NCBI GenBank assembly: GCA_003290165.1
Contig: QNQO01008296.1
Location: forward strand, 62,001 to 126,000
Length of the DNA: 64,000 nt
Direction of reading: 5' to 3'
Source of the DNA: Berberis thunbergii
Taxonomy: Eukaryota > Streptophyta > Magnoliopsida > Ranunculales > Berberidaceae
Shown in pieces: positions 33,628-42,932 of the stretch (positions are counted from its first letter, which is position 1; each line of letters begins with the position of its first letter). The notes under the pieces were generated by a model. That model was not told the DNA's origin. It ran no database searches and saw only the letters and a program-made list of their open reading frames with translations. A program made the translations under genes and the position numbers.

Positions 33628-34566
33628 AGGGTCTCAATAGCTACCAGTCTCATTGAAGCATGAAAATAATGTATTATTTTGCACAATATGATTGAGTTGG
33701 CACTGTTTTTGCTATCAATTTTGAATTGGATTGGATTGTATTGTATTTAACATGTCCTAATCATGGACTACTCCAGATCATTGTTATGACTCACACAATG
33801 TGACAAGATTAGCAGTGATAAAGATTATCAATGATAATATAAATTAATTAGTTTTTTAAGTCGCATAAAACCATACCAACACATAAACTTGACCTGTATA
33901 TGAACATCCTAAGGGACAACGAGACTATAAAAGATTGTGTTCAAACTTCTTTGCTAAATCCAGGGTGTGACGCGACATCGAATATTGCTGATGAGAGCGA
34001 AATTCTATTTGATTATATTTTAGTTTCCAAATTGCAGATTGATCATCTCCCCAAGGCAAATTTTGTAAAGTTGATGCTTATTGAAATGGTACGCGATAAG
34101 CTAATTTAATAGTTGTCGATGAATAAAAGGTTAATTACTTAACTAGGACATATACAGTCGTGATGAATACACCAAAACTCAACAATATTGAATTAACATC
34201 TTGAAAATGAGTGATTAATAGACTTTGAACAGTACAATAAACTTTAATTTGATTACCTTAATGACCCACTTAAAGTTTTGGTTGGTGAAAAGTCTCTTCC
34301 ATTATTTGGTATATAATATATATCCACATTTCCCTTTGAAAGTAGATAAACAAATATGAATGTTGCTGTGTTGGATTTCTATAAATCTCAATGATCCATT
34401 CTTTCCACATTAATAATGCTATAAAAAGTTAACTTTTGTACTATTAAGTTAAGTCCATAAAATAAAATAAAAATCCCTATATACATTGATTTCTTAATCA
34501 TCAAGAGATGCCAAATTGAGTGAGAGGAATAAGAAATGCCACTTGCTAACATTATTTTCATCAGAA
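33628..34566. other. Intergenic, no gene seen
   Basis: A 69-codon frame at 33900-34109 has no recognisable domain. AT-rich otherwise. Confidence 0.5.
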
Positions 34567-34738
34567 ATTCTAAATGGCGAGGAAAACATCGAGGGAGGGG
34601 GGTGTGACCGCTCACTCCTCTCGAGATCTCGAGATGTGTGTTTACATCTTTGAAATGCACAAAAGCACGAATCTCGAGGGGATGAGTGGTCACACCCCCC
34701 TCCCTCGTTGTTTTCCTCGACGGTTAGGCATGTTCTAT
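34567..34738. mobile_element. Hairpin element H4 (foldback MITE)
   Basis: Starts ATTCTAAATGGCGAGGAAAA and ends TTTTCCTCGACGGTTAG. Arms of about 50 bases pair through GAGGGAGGGGGGTGTGACC and its complement. The loop has CTCGAGATCTCGAGATGTG and AAATGCACAAAAGC, echoing the GATGCACAC loop word of H2 and H5. Confidence 0.82.
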
Positions 34739-34889
34739 TTTCATATATGCACTTGCTAACATTATTTGATTTCTTCGATTAGGGTCGTATTCTATGTTTA
34801 CGATTCTCCAAGTATGTCACTGGATATTGTGTTAACTAATGACATCAAATAATATAGAGAATGACAATAATTTACATGAGTTAACAACT

Positions 34890-35245
34890 GCAGATGAGTT
34901 AGGCTCCATTTTAGATTGGTTAAGTTAGTGGTCCCAAGCAAATTCTTCTCGAAGGGGGGAGTGGTTATGGCGTAGGATTCCTCACGTACTCGTGTGTTGT
35001 GTGTGGAATGAGAGAAATAAGAGGGTATTTGAAAGGCTCAACAGATCAGAGCACTCTATCGTTAGCGAGATTAGGGAATTGTTGTGAATGATGGGTTCGA
35101 CTTTTAATTTGTTTAGGAATTTGGTTTTTGACACTTTCATGATGTCTTGGCATTCTTTAATATATAAATAATTTCCTTTGTATTTTGTTTCCCTTTTTTT
35201 ATTTAATAAACATCTTCGTGTTTGAACCTAAAAAAACAAAAAGAA
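34890..35245 (+). mobile_element. 3' end of an L1-type LINE
   Basis: A degenerate reading gives GEWLWRRIPHVLVCCVWNER then NKRVFERLNRSEHSIVSEI. This resembles the C-terminal end of plant LINE ORF2 proteins (zf-RVT region, W-x-x-R-I-P..W-x-E-R-N-x-R-V-F). It is followed by a non-coding tail and an A-rich end (CCTAAAAAAACAAAAAG). It is a 5'-truncated copy, as is usual for LINEs. Confidence 0.65.
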
Positions 35246-35477
35246 TTAACAACTACACAAATTCAATTTTGATTGGGTTCAATAATTCTAACTAATAAAG
35301 GTAATGAAGACTACACACAGAAAGCAAACATACTAATCCAAGACATAATTGTACTAATATCAATCACTAGTGAAGAGAATTTTATGTATAATAACAGAAG
35401 AAAACACCAATAAATATAATATGGAATGAACATAAAAATGAAAATCTCTCAAGAATCAAAACAAATACTCTACTAAT

Positions 35478-36563
35478 TTAGAATGATCCAAAAAGCAGGC
35501 TGATCACAAGAGTGGTTGCTGAGACCAAAGCAATCGAAGAGGATACTACGGTTGCAGAATTACGAGGTGATGCAGGTGCGCGCTGGTTAGCAGTAGGGGT
35601 GGTACTGGGACTGGGAGTATTAGCAGTATCATCAGAAGTTGGAGGAGCAGTTGGTGGTGCCTGGCCAGGTGGAGCTACTGATGGAGTTTCTGAAGGAGAT
35701 GGGGCCTTTGGTGACTGGGCTTCTGGTGATGGGGCAGTGGGAGTGGGTGCCTGACCCTTGGGTGACGGCACATTTGGGGCTTGTGCCTGGGGTGATGGGG
35801 TAATGGGGCCTTGAGCCTTTGGTGATGGAGCCAAGGGTGATTGAGCCTTTGGTGAAGGGGCAATAGGGCCTTGTGCATTTGGTGATGGAGTGACTGGGGC
35901 TTGTGCCTTAGGTGAGGGGGCCAAGGGTGATTGAGCCTTAGGTGAAGGGGCAATGGGAGCTTGGGCTTTTGGTCCCGGAGCGACCGGGGCTTGTGCCTTG
36001 GGTGAAGGGGCATTAGGAGATGGGGCATGGGGTGGTTGGGCCTTGGGTGCTGGGGATTCTGGTGGTGGTGCAACAGGGGGGGAGGGAGATTTTGGTGGAG
36101 CACCACCTCTGACAGCCAAAACAACCACAATCAACTTCTGACCCTTCTCACAGTTCCCTGGCTGACCACTGATGAAATAAAAAGGCCCTGATCTATCAAA
36201 CTCAAACTTTGAATCTCCATCATCAAACCTCTTTATAGGACTCTTTGTATCACACTTGTCATATCCCTCCTTGCTCACCACCAACACTGAATCTTCTCCC
36301 TTCTTATACTTAAAAACTACAAAACACACCAAATCAAATAAAAATCAAAACAATTCACTAATCAAAACAAACCAAAAATGAAAAAACTTACTGATATTAT
36401 CATGAACAGAAAACCTGCTCCTTTCAGCCCAATTGTTGTAATTCTCCGTCGGCTTCACAGTCCATCCTTCCTTTCCTCCAACATAGAAATCATAACCATG
36501 CGATGAACAAACCAAATCCATTACCACTAAAAAGCCTAGACTCAAACACTTAATCATCTCCAT
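35478..36563 (-). CDS. ENODL: Early nodulin-like protein (phytocyanin-AGP, GPI-anchored)
   Basis: Two exons: 36563-36392 and 36316-35478, with a 75-bp intron (donor ATCA|GTAAGT, acceptor TTTTGTAG), giving 336 residues. Residues 1-23 are a signal peptide. The phytocyanin domain spans about 24-126, with YVGGKEGWTV, NWAERSRF and FYFISGQPGNCEKGQK. Cys79 and Cys113 are placed to form the fold's disulphide. The copper-binding histidines of true plastocyanins are missing, as in other ENODLs. Then comes a long Pro/Ala/Ser arabinogalactan-type region with ten near-decapeptide repeats (about 160-261). A hydrophobic C-terminus (SIALVSATTLVISLLF) fits a GPI-anchor signal. The product should sit on the outer plasma membrane or wall. 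Its exact role is unknown; relatives act in reproduction and cell-wall signalling. Confidence 0.93.
35706..36011 (-). repeat. Coding minisatellite of 30-bp units in the ENODL gene
   Basis: About ten units of ten codons, with consensus APSPKAQ followed by AP, SP or GP and one variable residue, follow in phase; one unit is two codons longer. The variable residue alternates V, I, L. Each Ala-Pro/Ser-Pro step is a predicted site for hydroxyproline arabinogalactan attachment. Confidence 0.85.
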
Positions 36564-36654
36564 GTTTACAGAACAAATATTGGAAAAGACTGATATTGAT
36601 CAGAGGAGTTGAGAAGATGAGTTTTGGCAGAAATGAAACTGAAGCTGAGTTGAT

Positions 36655-36669
36655 GTTATATTAATATAG
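36655..36669 (-). promoter_or_regulatory. Likely TATA box of the ENODL gene
   Basis: On the minus strand CTATATTAATATAAC lies about 90-105 bases upstream of the ENODL ATG, at a normal distance for a plant TATA box with a short leader. Confidence 0.45.
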
Positions 36670-37215
36670 AGGAGAGAAAAAAGTTTCCTTTGAATGATTT
36701 TGTTGAGAGCTGTGGTCGACAGTTTAGAAATATTGGCTGGTGACTGAGTCCATATAATAAATTTCCTAACGTTTTCAAAGAGATTTTCTATATGTAGAAA
36801 ATATGAGATTAGTTTGGTAATCACACTTTTTTTCTGGGTGTATTTGGGGAAATAATATTTCATATTTTTCAGTAATGTTGATTTGGAAATTTTCATTTTA
36901 TGGTCCCAAAGAAAATTAATATAGCTTTTGTTTTCTCTTTACAACCAACATAGCATTAATATTTAAGATACATTTGTTCGAAGAAAGAACATCATAAAAC
37001 TTAATTTTCATTTCATAAAGTCTTGTGTTCATATCTGACTTGTCATTATTTGAATGTCTTTATGTGAGACTATATATTCTACGAGAGCATTACACAAATA
37101 ATTGAAAATTGACTTAAATCTTATCACTAAGCTTTTATGGACCAATGGTCCAATCATCATATTATATTTTATTTTGGAATGACGAGTGGTTTAGGCTACA
37201 ATTTTTTATGAACCC
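36670..37215. other. Intergenic upstream of ENODL
   Basis: AT-rich; it should hold the ENODL promoter on the minus strand. No further elements are recognised. Confidence 0.45.
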
Positions 37216-37395
37216 GTCTAACTGTCGAGGAAGATAGCGAGGGACCCCACGGGGGGAGAGAGCCGTTCATCTCCCCCGGGATGCACACTTGAATTTTCAA
37301 TGCACAGATCCCAAATATTCAAGCGCGCATCTCGGGGGGATGGACAGCTCCCACCCCCCTGTGGGGTCCCTCGCTGGTTCCCTCGATAATTAGAA
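37216..37395. mobile_element. Hairpin element H5 (foldback MITE)
   Basis: Starts GTCTAACTGTCGAGGAAGAT and ends GGTTCCCTCGATAATTAGAA. Arms of about 60 bases pair through GCGAGGGACCCCACGGGGGG and its complement with a few mismatches. The loop contains GGGATGCACACTTGAATTTT. Confidence 0.84.
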
Positions 37396-38096
37396 TTTTT
37401 CATTTTTTATATAGTTTGTCAAAAGCATTCTGTTAGACAATTTTTAGTCTAAAATTTGAGCAAGTCTAAGGAGATTTGTTTTGGGGTCTTTTAGTTTTTT
37501 TTTTTAATACTTTTTACCTTTTTTTTTTTAATCAATTTTCTTTAAAACTCAATCACAAACACTATTGATAGAAAATACAATTATTTGCCAAATTTTAGGA
37601 GCCTTGTTAGGGGGTCCTTTTGGGTTTTTGTTGACACTTTACCCCTTCTGGCGATAGTGTGTTGTAGTTGTGTTTTAAAGAAAATAAGTAAACAGTGTAT
37701 TAAAAAAAAAACCAAAAGACACCTTAAATTTACAAACATTTTTTTTTTCATTTGAGAGTTTGTAAGAGATATAAGGGGGGATTCTAAACATATAAGCCTA
37801 CCAAGTAACATCAAAGAGAGTCGTAGATTGTGATTGATGCATATTCAAAACCTTGGATAAATTTCAATTATTATATCTACTACTATAATTTGAATTCAAA
37901 AGTGGATTTTAGTGTGTTTGTTTTGAAATTCTGAAAATGCCCTAGCCCATATTAAGGAATCCTCATTCTCTCCCTTCCTCTCTATAATCTCTCCTCAACC
38001 TCTCCCTCTTCGTTTTCCCTCTCTTCTCCACCATTGTCGCCCCCTTATTTATTCTCCCTCTCTATAATATCTACTAAAGATATTTTGAAGTATTAA
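37396..38096. other. Intergenic, T- and A-rich
   Basis: Long T-runs near 37500 and 37740 and the phrase GAGCCTTGTTAGG hint at another decayed T-rich MITE. No gene. Confidence 0.4.
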
Positions 38097-38414
38097 GAGT
38101 GTGTTTGGTTGCATGGAATCCTATGTAATAAAAATTTATGAGGGGACTTTTATATTTTAGGCTAATTTGAGGTATCACTCTATATCCACCATTTGATTTT
38201 GTGATCAATGGTGGAAATAGAAGTCTCGTGAACATGAGAATCACATGCCTTGGGGGACCAAGGAGTATGATTCTCATGTTCATGAGACTTTCATTTCTAT
38301 TATTGATCACAAAATTAAATGGTGGATGTGAAGTGATACATCAATTTAGCCTAAAATATAATAATTCTCTCATAGATTCTCATGACATAGAATTTTATGC
38401 AACTAAACACACAC
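38097..38414. mobile_element. Complete Tourist-like (PIF/Harbinger) MITE, 318 bp
   Basis: Left end GAGTGTGTTTGGTTGCATGG and right end TTATGCAACTAAACACACAC are inverted. TAA flanks both sides (38094-38096 and 38415-38417). Almost the whole element folds back: CCACCATTTGATTTTGTGAT pairs with ATCACAAAATTAAATGGTGG. The short loop lies near CCTTGGGGGACCAAGG. Confidence 0.85.
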
Positions 38415-39054
38415 TAAGTAGAATGTTTGAGCATTTAAGACGAACCTTATATAATAACCACAAACACTTTGTTGTATGACGATTAAAGTGTTATACAATC
38501 TCTTGATTGCAGGAAGAACACATTGGATCTAAAAGAATATGATCGTTGCATAGCTCTTCTATATATTAGGCAATAAGTTTTATATTGGATCAAAATTTTT
38601 GGGGTTCGTATTGCTAACTTTTTCTTTGAATAATAACTACCATTATTATAATACAAAATTTGTATAGTACAGTAAAACTTTTTAACAATTCTGAAACCAT
38701 AAATTCAATTTTCTGTCCAAAATGATTTTTTACTTATTTATAACCAAAGTGTGTTGTTGGTGGTGGTTGTTGTGTTAAGACTTAAGATTAGTGCTAATAA
38801 TTGATCTTTTCAGTGAATAATACCACTCTGGATTGTTTGCAAACTTACTGTAATGTATTTATACTAAACGAGCAAGGTGGATAAGAACTACTTTCATGTA
38901 TTCTACATTGTGGAGGCATGTTTAATCCTTCGAGTGCCTATTGGTGGGTGGATGCAAGCCATCTCCATAAGTGCAAAATTTTCAAATGGAAATTTTACTT
39001 GGTTGGATAATTTACTCATCAGAATAAAGAAATAAAAAGATTTTAATCAAAAGA
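38415..39054. other. Intergenic, no gene seen
   Basis: AT-rich DNA before the LINE fragment. Confidence 0.45.
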
Positions 39055-39790
39055 GATGAAGAGTTTTGGAGAATCCAGGGTCAATTGGGCTTCTCATATG
39101 GATCAGGGGTCAAAATTCTTTCGTAACTTGGCTAACATACGTAGACATTTTAACTCTCTTGAAGCTCTTAGCATATATCATGAGATGGTAGTAGATGAAG
39201 CCAACATCTGAGAAATCACGGTCTCTCACTTTAAAGAGTGTTTCAGCGAAAATGAAGAGTGATGATCTTTCTTATCGGATATCACTTTTCAGTCCATCTC
39301 CCAGCTAGTGGCTACCTCCTTGGTAGAGAATTTTTCAGAGATGAAAATTAGAAGAGCGATGCAAGAACTCAAATCAGAAGTTTCTCTAGGTCTTGATGGT
39401 TTCTCAATAGAGTTCTATTTGAAAATGTGGGAAGTAATCAAAGTTGATTTTCTTAAAGTTATTGAAGATTTTAATACTAGGAATTTTTTGGATTGGAGGT
39501 TGAACACCACTATCATTTCGCTTATTTTTAAATGTGCGGGTGTGTAGACAGTCAAAAACTTCAGATCTATTAGTATTTTGAACGGGGCTTATAAGATTAT
39601 TGCCAAAGTGTTGGGTGATAAATTGAAAAATGTCATTCATTCAGTCATTTCTCCATTTCAAAGTGTAGCAGTCAGTGGTAAACAGGTAGTTGATAGCACT
39701 TTGATTGCCAACAAAATTATTGATTTTAGGAAAAAACAAAGTGTTCCAGTGCTCGTCATCAAGTTAGATTTATCAAGCTCATCAAAACAC
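39055..39790 (+). mobile_element. L1-type LINE fragment (reverse transcriptase N-terminal part)
   Basis: Broken frames read VNWASHMDQGSKFFRNLAN, then IRRAMQELKSEVSLGLDGFS with IEFYLKMWEVIK. After a stop follow NFRSISILNGAYKIIAKVL and GKQVVDSTLIANKIID. This is the normal order in plant L1-type ORF2 (linker, RT blocks 1-3). It ends abruptly in block 3 at KLDLS, where repeat family R begins with the words CAAGCTCATCAAAAC. Confidence 0.82.
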
Positions 39791-39799
39791 GAAATTATT

Positions 39800-40500
39800 G
39801 ATTCTGGGATACCTTGCATTGCATTCGGCGAACATAATTTTTTTTTTCTATTATGCACGATTTTAGTAAAATGACCATAACTTGCCAATTTCAAAATATT
39901 TTCAAATGATTCAAGTTGTGTTTATTAGACAACTGAGGGTACTACAACTTTTGTGTTTTGATCAACTTGAGAATCAGTCTCGATTGAGCACATAAGTTGG
40001 CCAAAAATCAGAAACACTATCCCATTTTTATTTTTTTGAACAGATTTGCACGACTTTAGTAAAATGACCACTCATTTCAAAAAAATTTCAAGTGATTCAA
40101 GTTATGTTTATTAGATAACTCATAGTACTACAATTTTTGTGTTTTGATGAGCCTGAGAATCGGTCTCAGTTGAGGGTTTAAATTAGTCGAAAGTTACTTT
40201 GTTTTGCATTTTTTTCATTTTGATTTTGGGTTTAAGGGTTTCGATTTTGAAGGGATTTTAAAATTTTTTGAGGAAGAGGGAGGAGATTTGCAAAAAATTT
40301 GAATGTGGGAAGAGATTTGAAAGATGAGATTTTCGAATGGGGAATGGATAAACCATTGTCGATTTGAATGGTGAGGGGAAAAATAGATGGTTTTTGTTTA
40401 TATAGGTGGTGTGAGAAAGTTTAAAAAAAAAAAAACTTAATGGTGGTGTGAGAAAGAGGATACAGTAGTGCGAGGTAGCCATGGCCTTTTTCAAAGTTTG
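39800..40500 (+). repeat. Dispersed repeat family R, copy 2, with two ~190-bp units
   Basis: Two similar units can be aligned, from ACGATTTTAGTAAAATGACC (39857) and ACGACTTTAGTAAAATGACC (40048). Each includes a TACTACAA.TTTTGTGTTTTGAT phrase. Beyond 40190 the sequence matches 22800-23160 (GGGTTTAAGGGTTTC, GAGGAAGAGGGAGGAGATTTG). Confidence 0.65.
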
Positions 40501-40617
40501 AAATAAATAGACATAATGGAGATGGTTGATAATATAGTAATTATAGGATTATACGTTAAATATGCATGTATTAATAATCTAGTAATAAGTTCACATTGCA
40601 TAAAAATCTAATTATGC

Positions 40618-41405
40618 TCATCCCGTCCCTGTGAGACCCTAAGTGGGCGGACCTGAGGTGAGGGTGAGGGTAGAGGGCCCAACAGGCCCAATAGGCCAAG
40701 AAGGGTTGGACGAGCTACAAGGGGAATCATAGTCCCATATCGCCTGGGTGCGGGATGGTTATGTGCTTTAAGTGTGCGAGGTCGCTCTACATGACAACAC
40801 GCGTTTTAAAGCCGTGCGGGCCGGTTGGTAGCCCAAAGCGGACAATATGGTGTCATGTGGACCAGGTCGTTACAGTTGGTATCAGAGCCTGACCCAGCCG
40901 GAAGTGTGCCACGTGGAGGTGGGCCCTCGGGCCACGTGGAGGTGGGCCCTCGGGCAACGTGGACGTTGTGCCTGTGTGGCCAACGAGGACGTTGGGCCTT
41001 AAGGGGGGTGGACTGTGAGACCCTTGTGTGGCGGACCTGAGGAGGAGGGTGAGGGTGAGGGTTGGAGCCCAATAGGCCCAACAGGCCCGTGGATCCCAAG
41101 AGTGGTTGGGCTAGCTACCAAGGGGGATCATAGTCCCACATCGCCTGGGTGCGGGATGGTTATGTGCTTTAAGTGTGCGAGGTCGCTCTACATGACAACA
41201 CGCGTTTTAAAGCCGTGCGGGCCGGTTGGTAGCCCAAAGCGGACAATATGGTGTCATGTGGACCGGGTCGTTACAGTCCCAAATCCATTTGACGAGGTAA
41301 GAATGAAGTCTATTTCTTCTGAATCTCGTCCAAAAAATAAAGCAACGAGATGGGATTGGACGAGGTACAACCCGTCCCATCCCTTTCCGTGCCCACCCCT
41401 ATTAC
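40618..41405. mobile_element. GGGACGGG-family element interrupted by a TRIM
   Basis: Left of the TRIM is CATCCCGTCCC. Right of it are GACGAGGTAAG, GAGATGGGATTGGACGAGGT and a right end CCGTGCCCACCCCTA (about 41386-41400), the complement of the family terminus TAGGGGTGGGCACGG. The left terminus is missing. Confidence 0.55.
40630..41275 (+). mobile_element. Complete TRIM (miniature LTR retrotransposon), 646 bp
   Basis: Two LTRs (40630-40874 and 41014-41275) both start TGTGAGACCC and end CGTTACA. Two bases after the first LTR stands TGGTATCAGAGC (40877-40888), the standard primer site matching plant initiator methionine tRNA. A purine tract AAGGGGGGTGGAC precedes the second LTR. The flanks are GTCCC on both sides (40625-40629 and 41276-41280), a perfect 5-bp target duplication. 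The internal part is only about 139 bases with a doubled CACGTGGAGGTGGGCCCTCG and has no coding capacity, so it must move with the proteins of another element. The LTR holds the common AGTCCCACATCGCCTGGGTG phrase. Confidence 0.93.
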
Positions 41406-41489
41406 AAATGTTCACTTGTCAAGGTGTAAAAGACAGTTTTATATGTAGTATAACTAAGCAAGAGTGTAGTGGAGAATAACATTACAATT

Positions 41490-41686
41490 AGGGTGGGAAT
41501 GGAAGTTCCATGAAAAATTTCACTGCTTGGTCCCCTAAGACATGTGATTCTCATATTCATGAGACTTTCATTTCCATCAATGATAAAATCAAATAGTGCA
41601 TAGAGTTATACATCAAATTAATTTAAAATATATGAGTCATTTCGTAAATTCTCGTACCATAGGATTTCGTGCAATCGAACATACCT
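41490..41686. mobile_element. Tourist-like MITE, right portion
   Basis: Matches the inner and right part of the 38097-38414 element (ATTCTCATATTCATGAGACT, then TTTCGTGCAATCGAACATACC). The left arm is mostly missing. It ends beside TTA, which is also the target site of the next element. Confidence 0.65.
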
Positions 41687-41689
41687 TTA

Positions 41690-42807
41690 GGGCTCGTTTG
41701 GTTCCTCGATGGAATGAGAATGAGAATGGTAATGGTAATGGGAGAATGAGAATGGTAATGGGAATGAGAATGTGTATGTTTGGTGTACCTATGAATCACA
41801 ATGGTAATAGCATATGACATTGTTTGGTATGTGAATATATGGTAGGAATGAATTGTGAATGAATTGTATCTTTACCGATATGCCCTTGATTATTATAACA
41901 ATGGATTTTATGCCATCTACTTTTGGCTTCTCTAAAAATTTTAAAAAAACACACAAAAACAACAACAATTCAAGAACAGTCTAGGAAGCCAACAAAAAAC
42001 CATAGAAGCTGACAAAAGTTCAACAACATTCCTTGCTTCATAACATGAGGTAACAAAAATAAATATAGAAATACCCATCTCTCGTTAAAGCTAAGAACAA
42101 AAATGACACATAAAAGACAAAGCCAACATACGTGAGGAGGTTTGAGCTTGGATTTTTTCAATCATGGCAAACAAACAAAAACCCTACAACCTTACTAGTG
42201 CAGACAAGTTTTCCACCACATTCATCCAATCACACAACAACATTAATTTCATTCATCAATATCTATTGTCATCCAAGTACTCAAATATTGTATTTTTTTT
42301 TCTAGAAACCCAATAAATTCTACAAAAATTAAGCCTTAACAATCTTTCAAGACTACATTTTTTTCGAGAGAGAACCCGACGACGAAGAAGATCCGAACAA
42401 AGAAGATCCACCAAATGCAGGAGCAGAAGAAGTAGTGTTGCCTGAGCCGAATCCGAAGGAAGGAGAAGCTACAGCTGCAGAAGAAGAAGAATTGGCACCA
42501 AATCCAGCAGCAACACCACCGAATGGAGAAGATGTAGAAGACGGAGTGGTGGAGAGTTGAGTACCCAATTTCAATGGAGATGGAGGGTAAAACAGTCTTT
42601 TCAAATTACATTGACCAATACAATAGGGAATGTAATCTCCATTCATATGGGTTGGGGTCGGAATGGCTATTACATTGAAATCCGTAATAGTCATTCTCAT
42701 TACAACACTTTTTTGATCAACCAAACATGGGTTTGCATTGGACCATTGTACTGACCATTACAATTACAATTACTATTACTATGGTCAATGCCCAACCAAA
42801 CGCGCCC
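41690..42807. mobile_element. Non-autonomous PIF/Harbinger-like element with FG-repeat insert
   Basis: The ends GGGCTCGTTTGGTT and AACCAAACGCGCCC are inverted and flanked by TTA (41687-41689 and 42808-42810), as PIF/Harbinger elements require. Near the ends are GAATGAGAATGGTAATGG arrays (41715-41800) and CATTACAATTACAATTACT arrays (42750-42785). No transposase is present. The middle carries host-like FG-repeat coding sequence. The right end lies about 125 bp upstream of the helicase ATG, so the element forms part of that gene's leader or promoter region. Confidence 0.78.
42360..42590 (-). pseudogene. Captured FG-nucleoporin-like fragment
   Basis: The minus strand reads about 70 codons rich in Ser, Gly, Ala and Phe-Gly pairs: SPFGGVAAGFGANSSSS, then SPSFGFGSGN, then APAFGGSSLFGSSSSSG. 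Spaced FG, FGFG and LFG motifs in a Ser/Thr/Gly setting are typical of nuclear pore proteins. It is too short and repetitive to name the nucleoporin. A low-complexity transposon sequence that happens to read this way cannot be excluded, though the mix of FG, LFG and FGFG argues against it. Confidence 0.5.
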
Positions 42808-42932
42808 TTAGAGATTTCTGGGTCAAACTCGAACTCGAGAAGAATCACAGAACACAAGAATCTCTCTGAAACTCACTGTGTTGTTTCATTCAAGAAAACT
42901 CTGAAACCTCTGCAATAACTTCTTCTTCCTCC

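Noticed and set aside
33900..34109. 69-codon plus-strand frame
   Set aside because: No domain, no homologue recognised, AT-rich context; could arise by chance.
34388..34759. Minus and plus frames around hairpin H4
   Set aside because: They are readings through the palindromic MITE, not genes.
35512..36141. Open frames on the other strand and phase of the ENODL repeat region
   Set aside because: Shadows produced by the 30-bp repeat; the phytocyanin frame with signal peptide and intron is the real one.
40806..41479. Open frames of 97 and 154 codons
   Set aside because: They read across the TRIM LTRs and the older element; GC-rich non-coding repeats.
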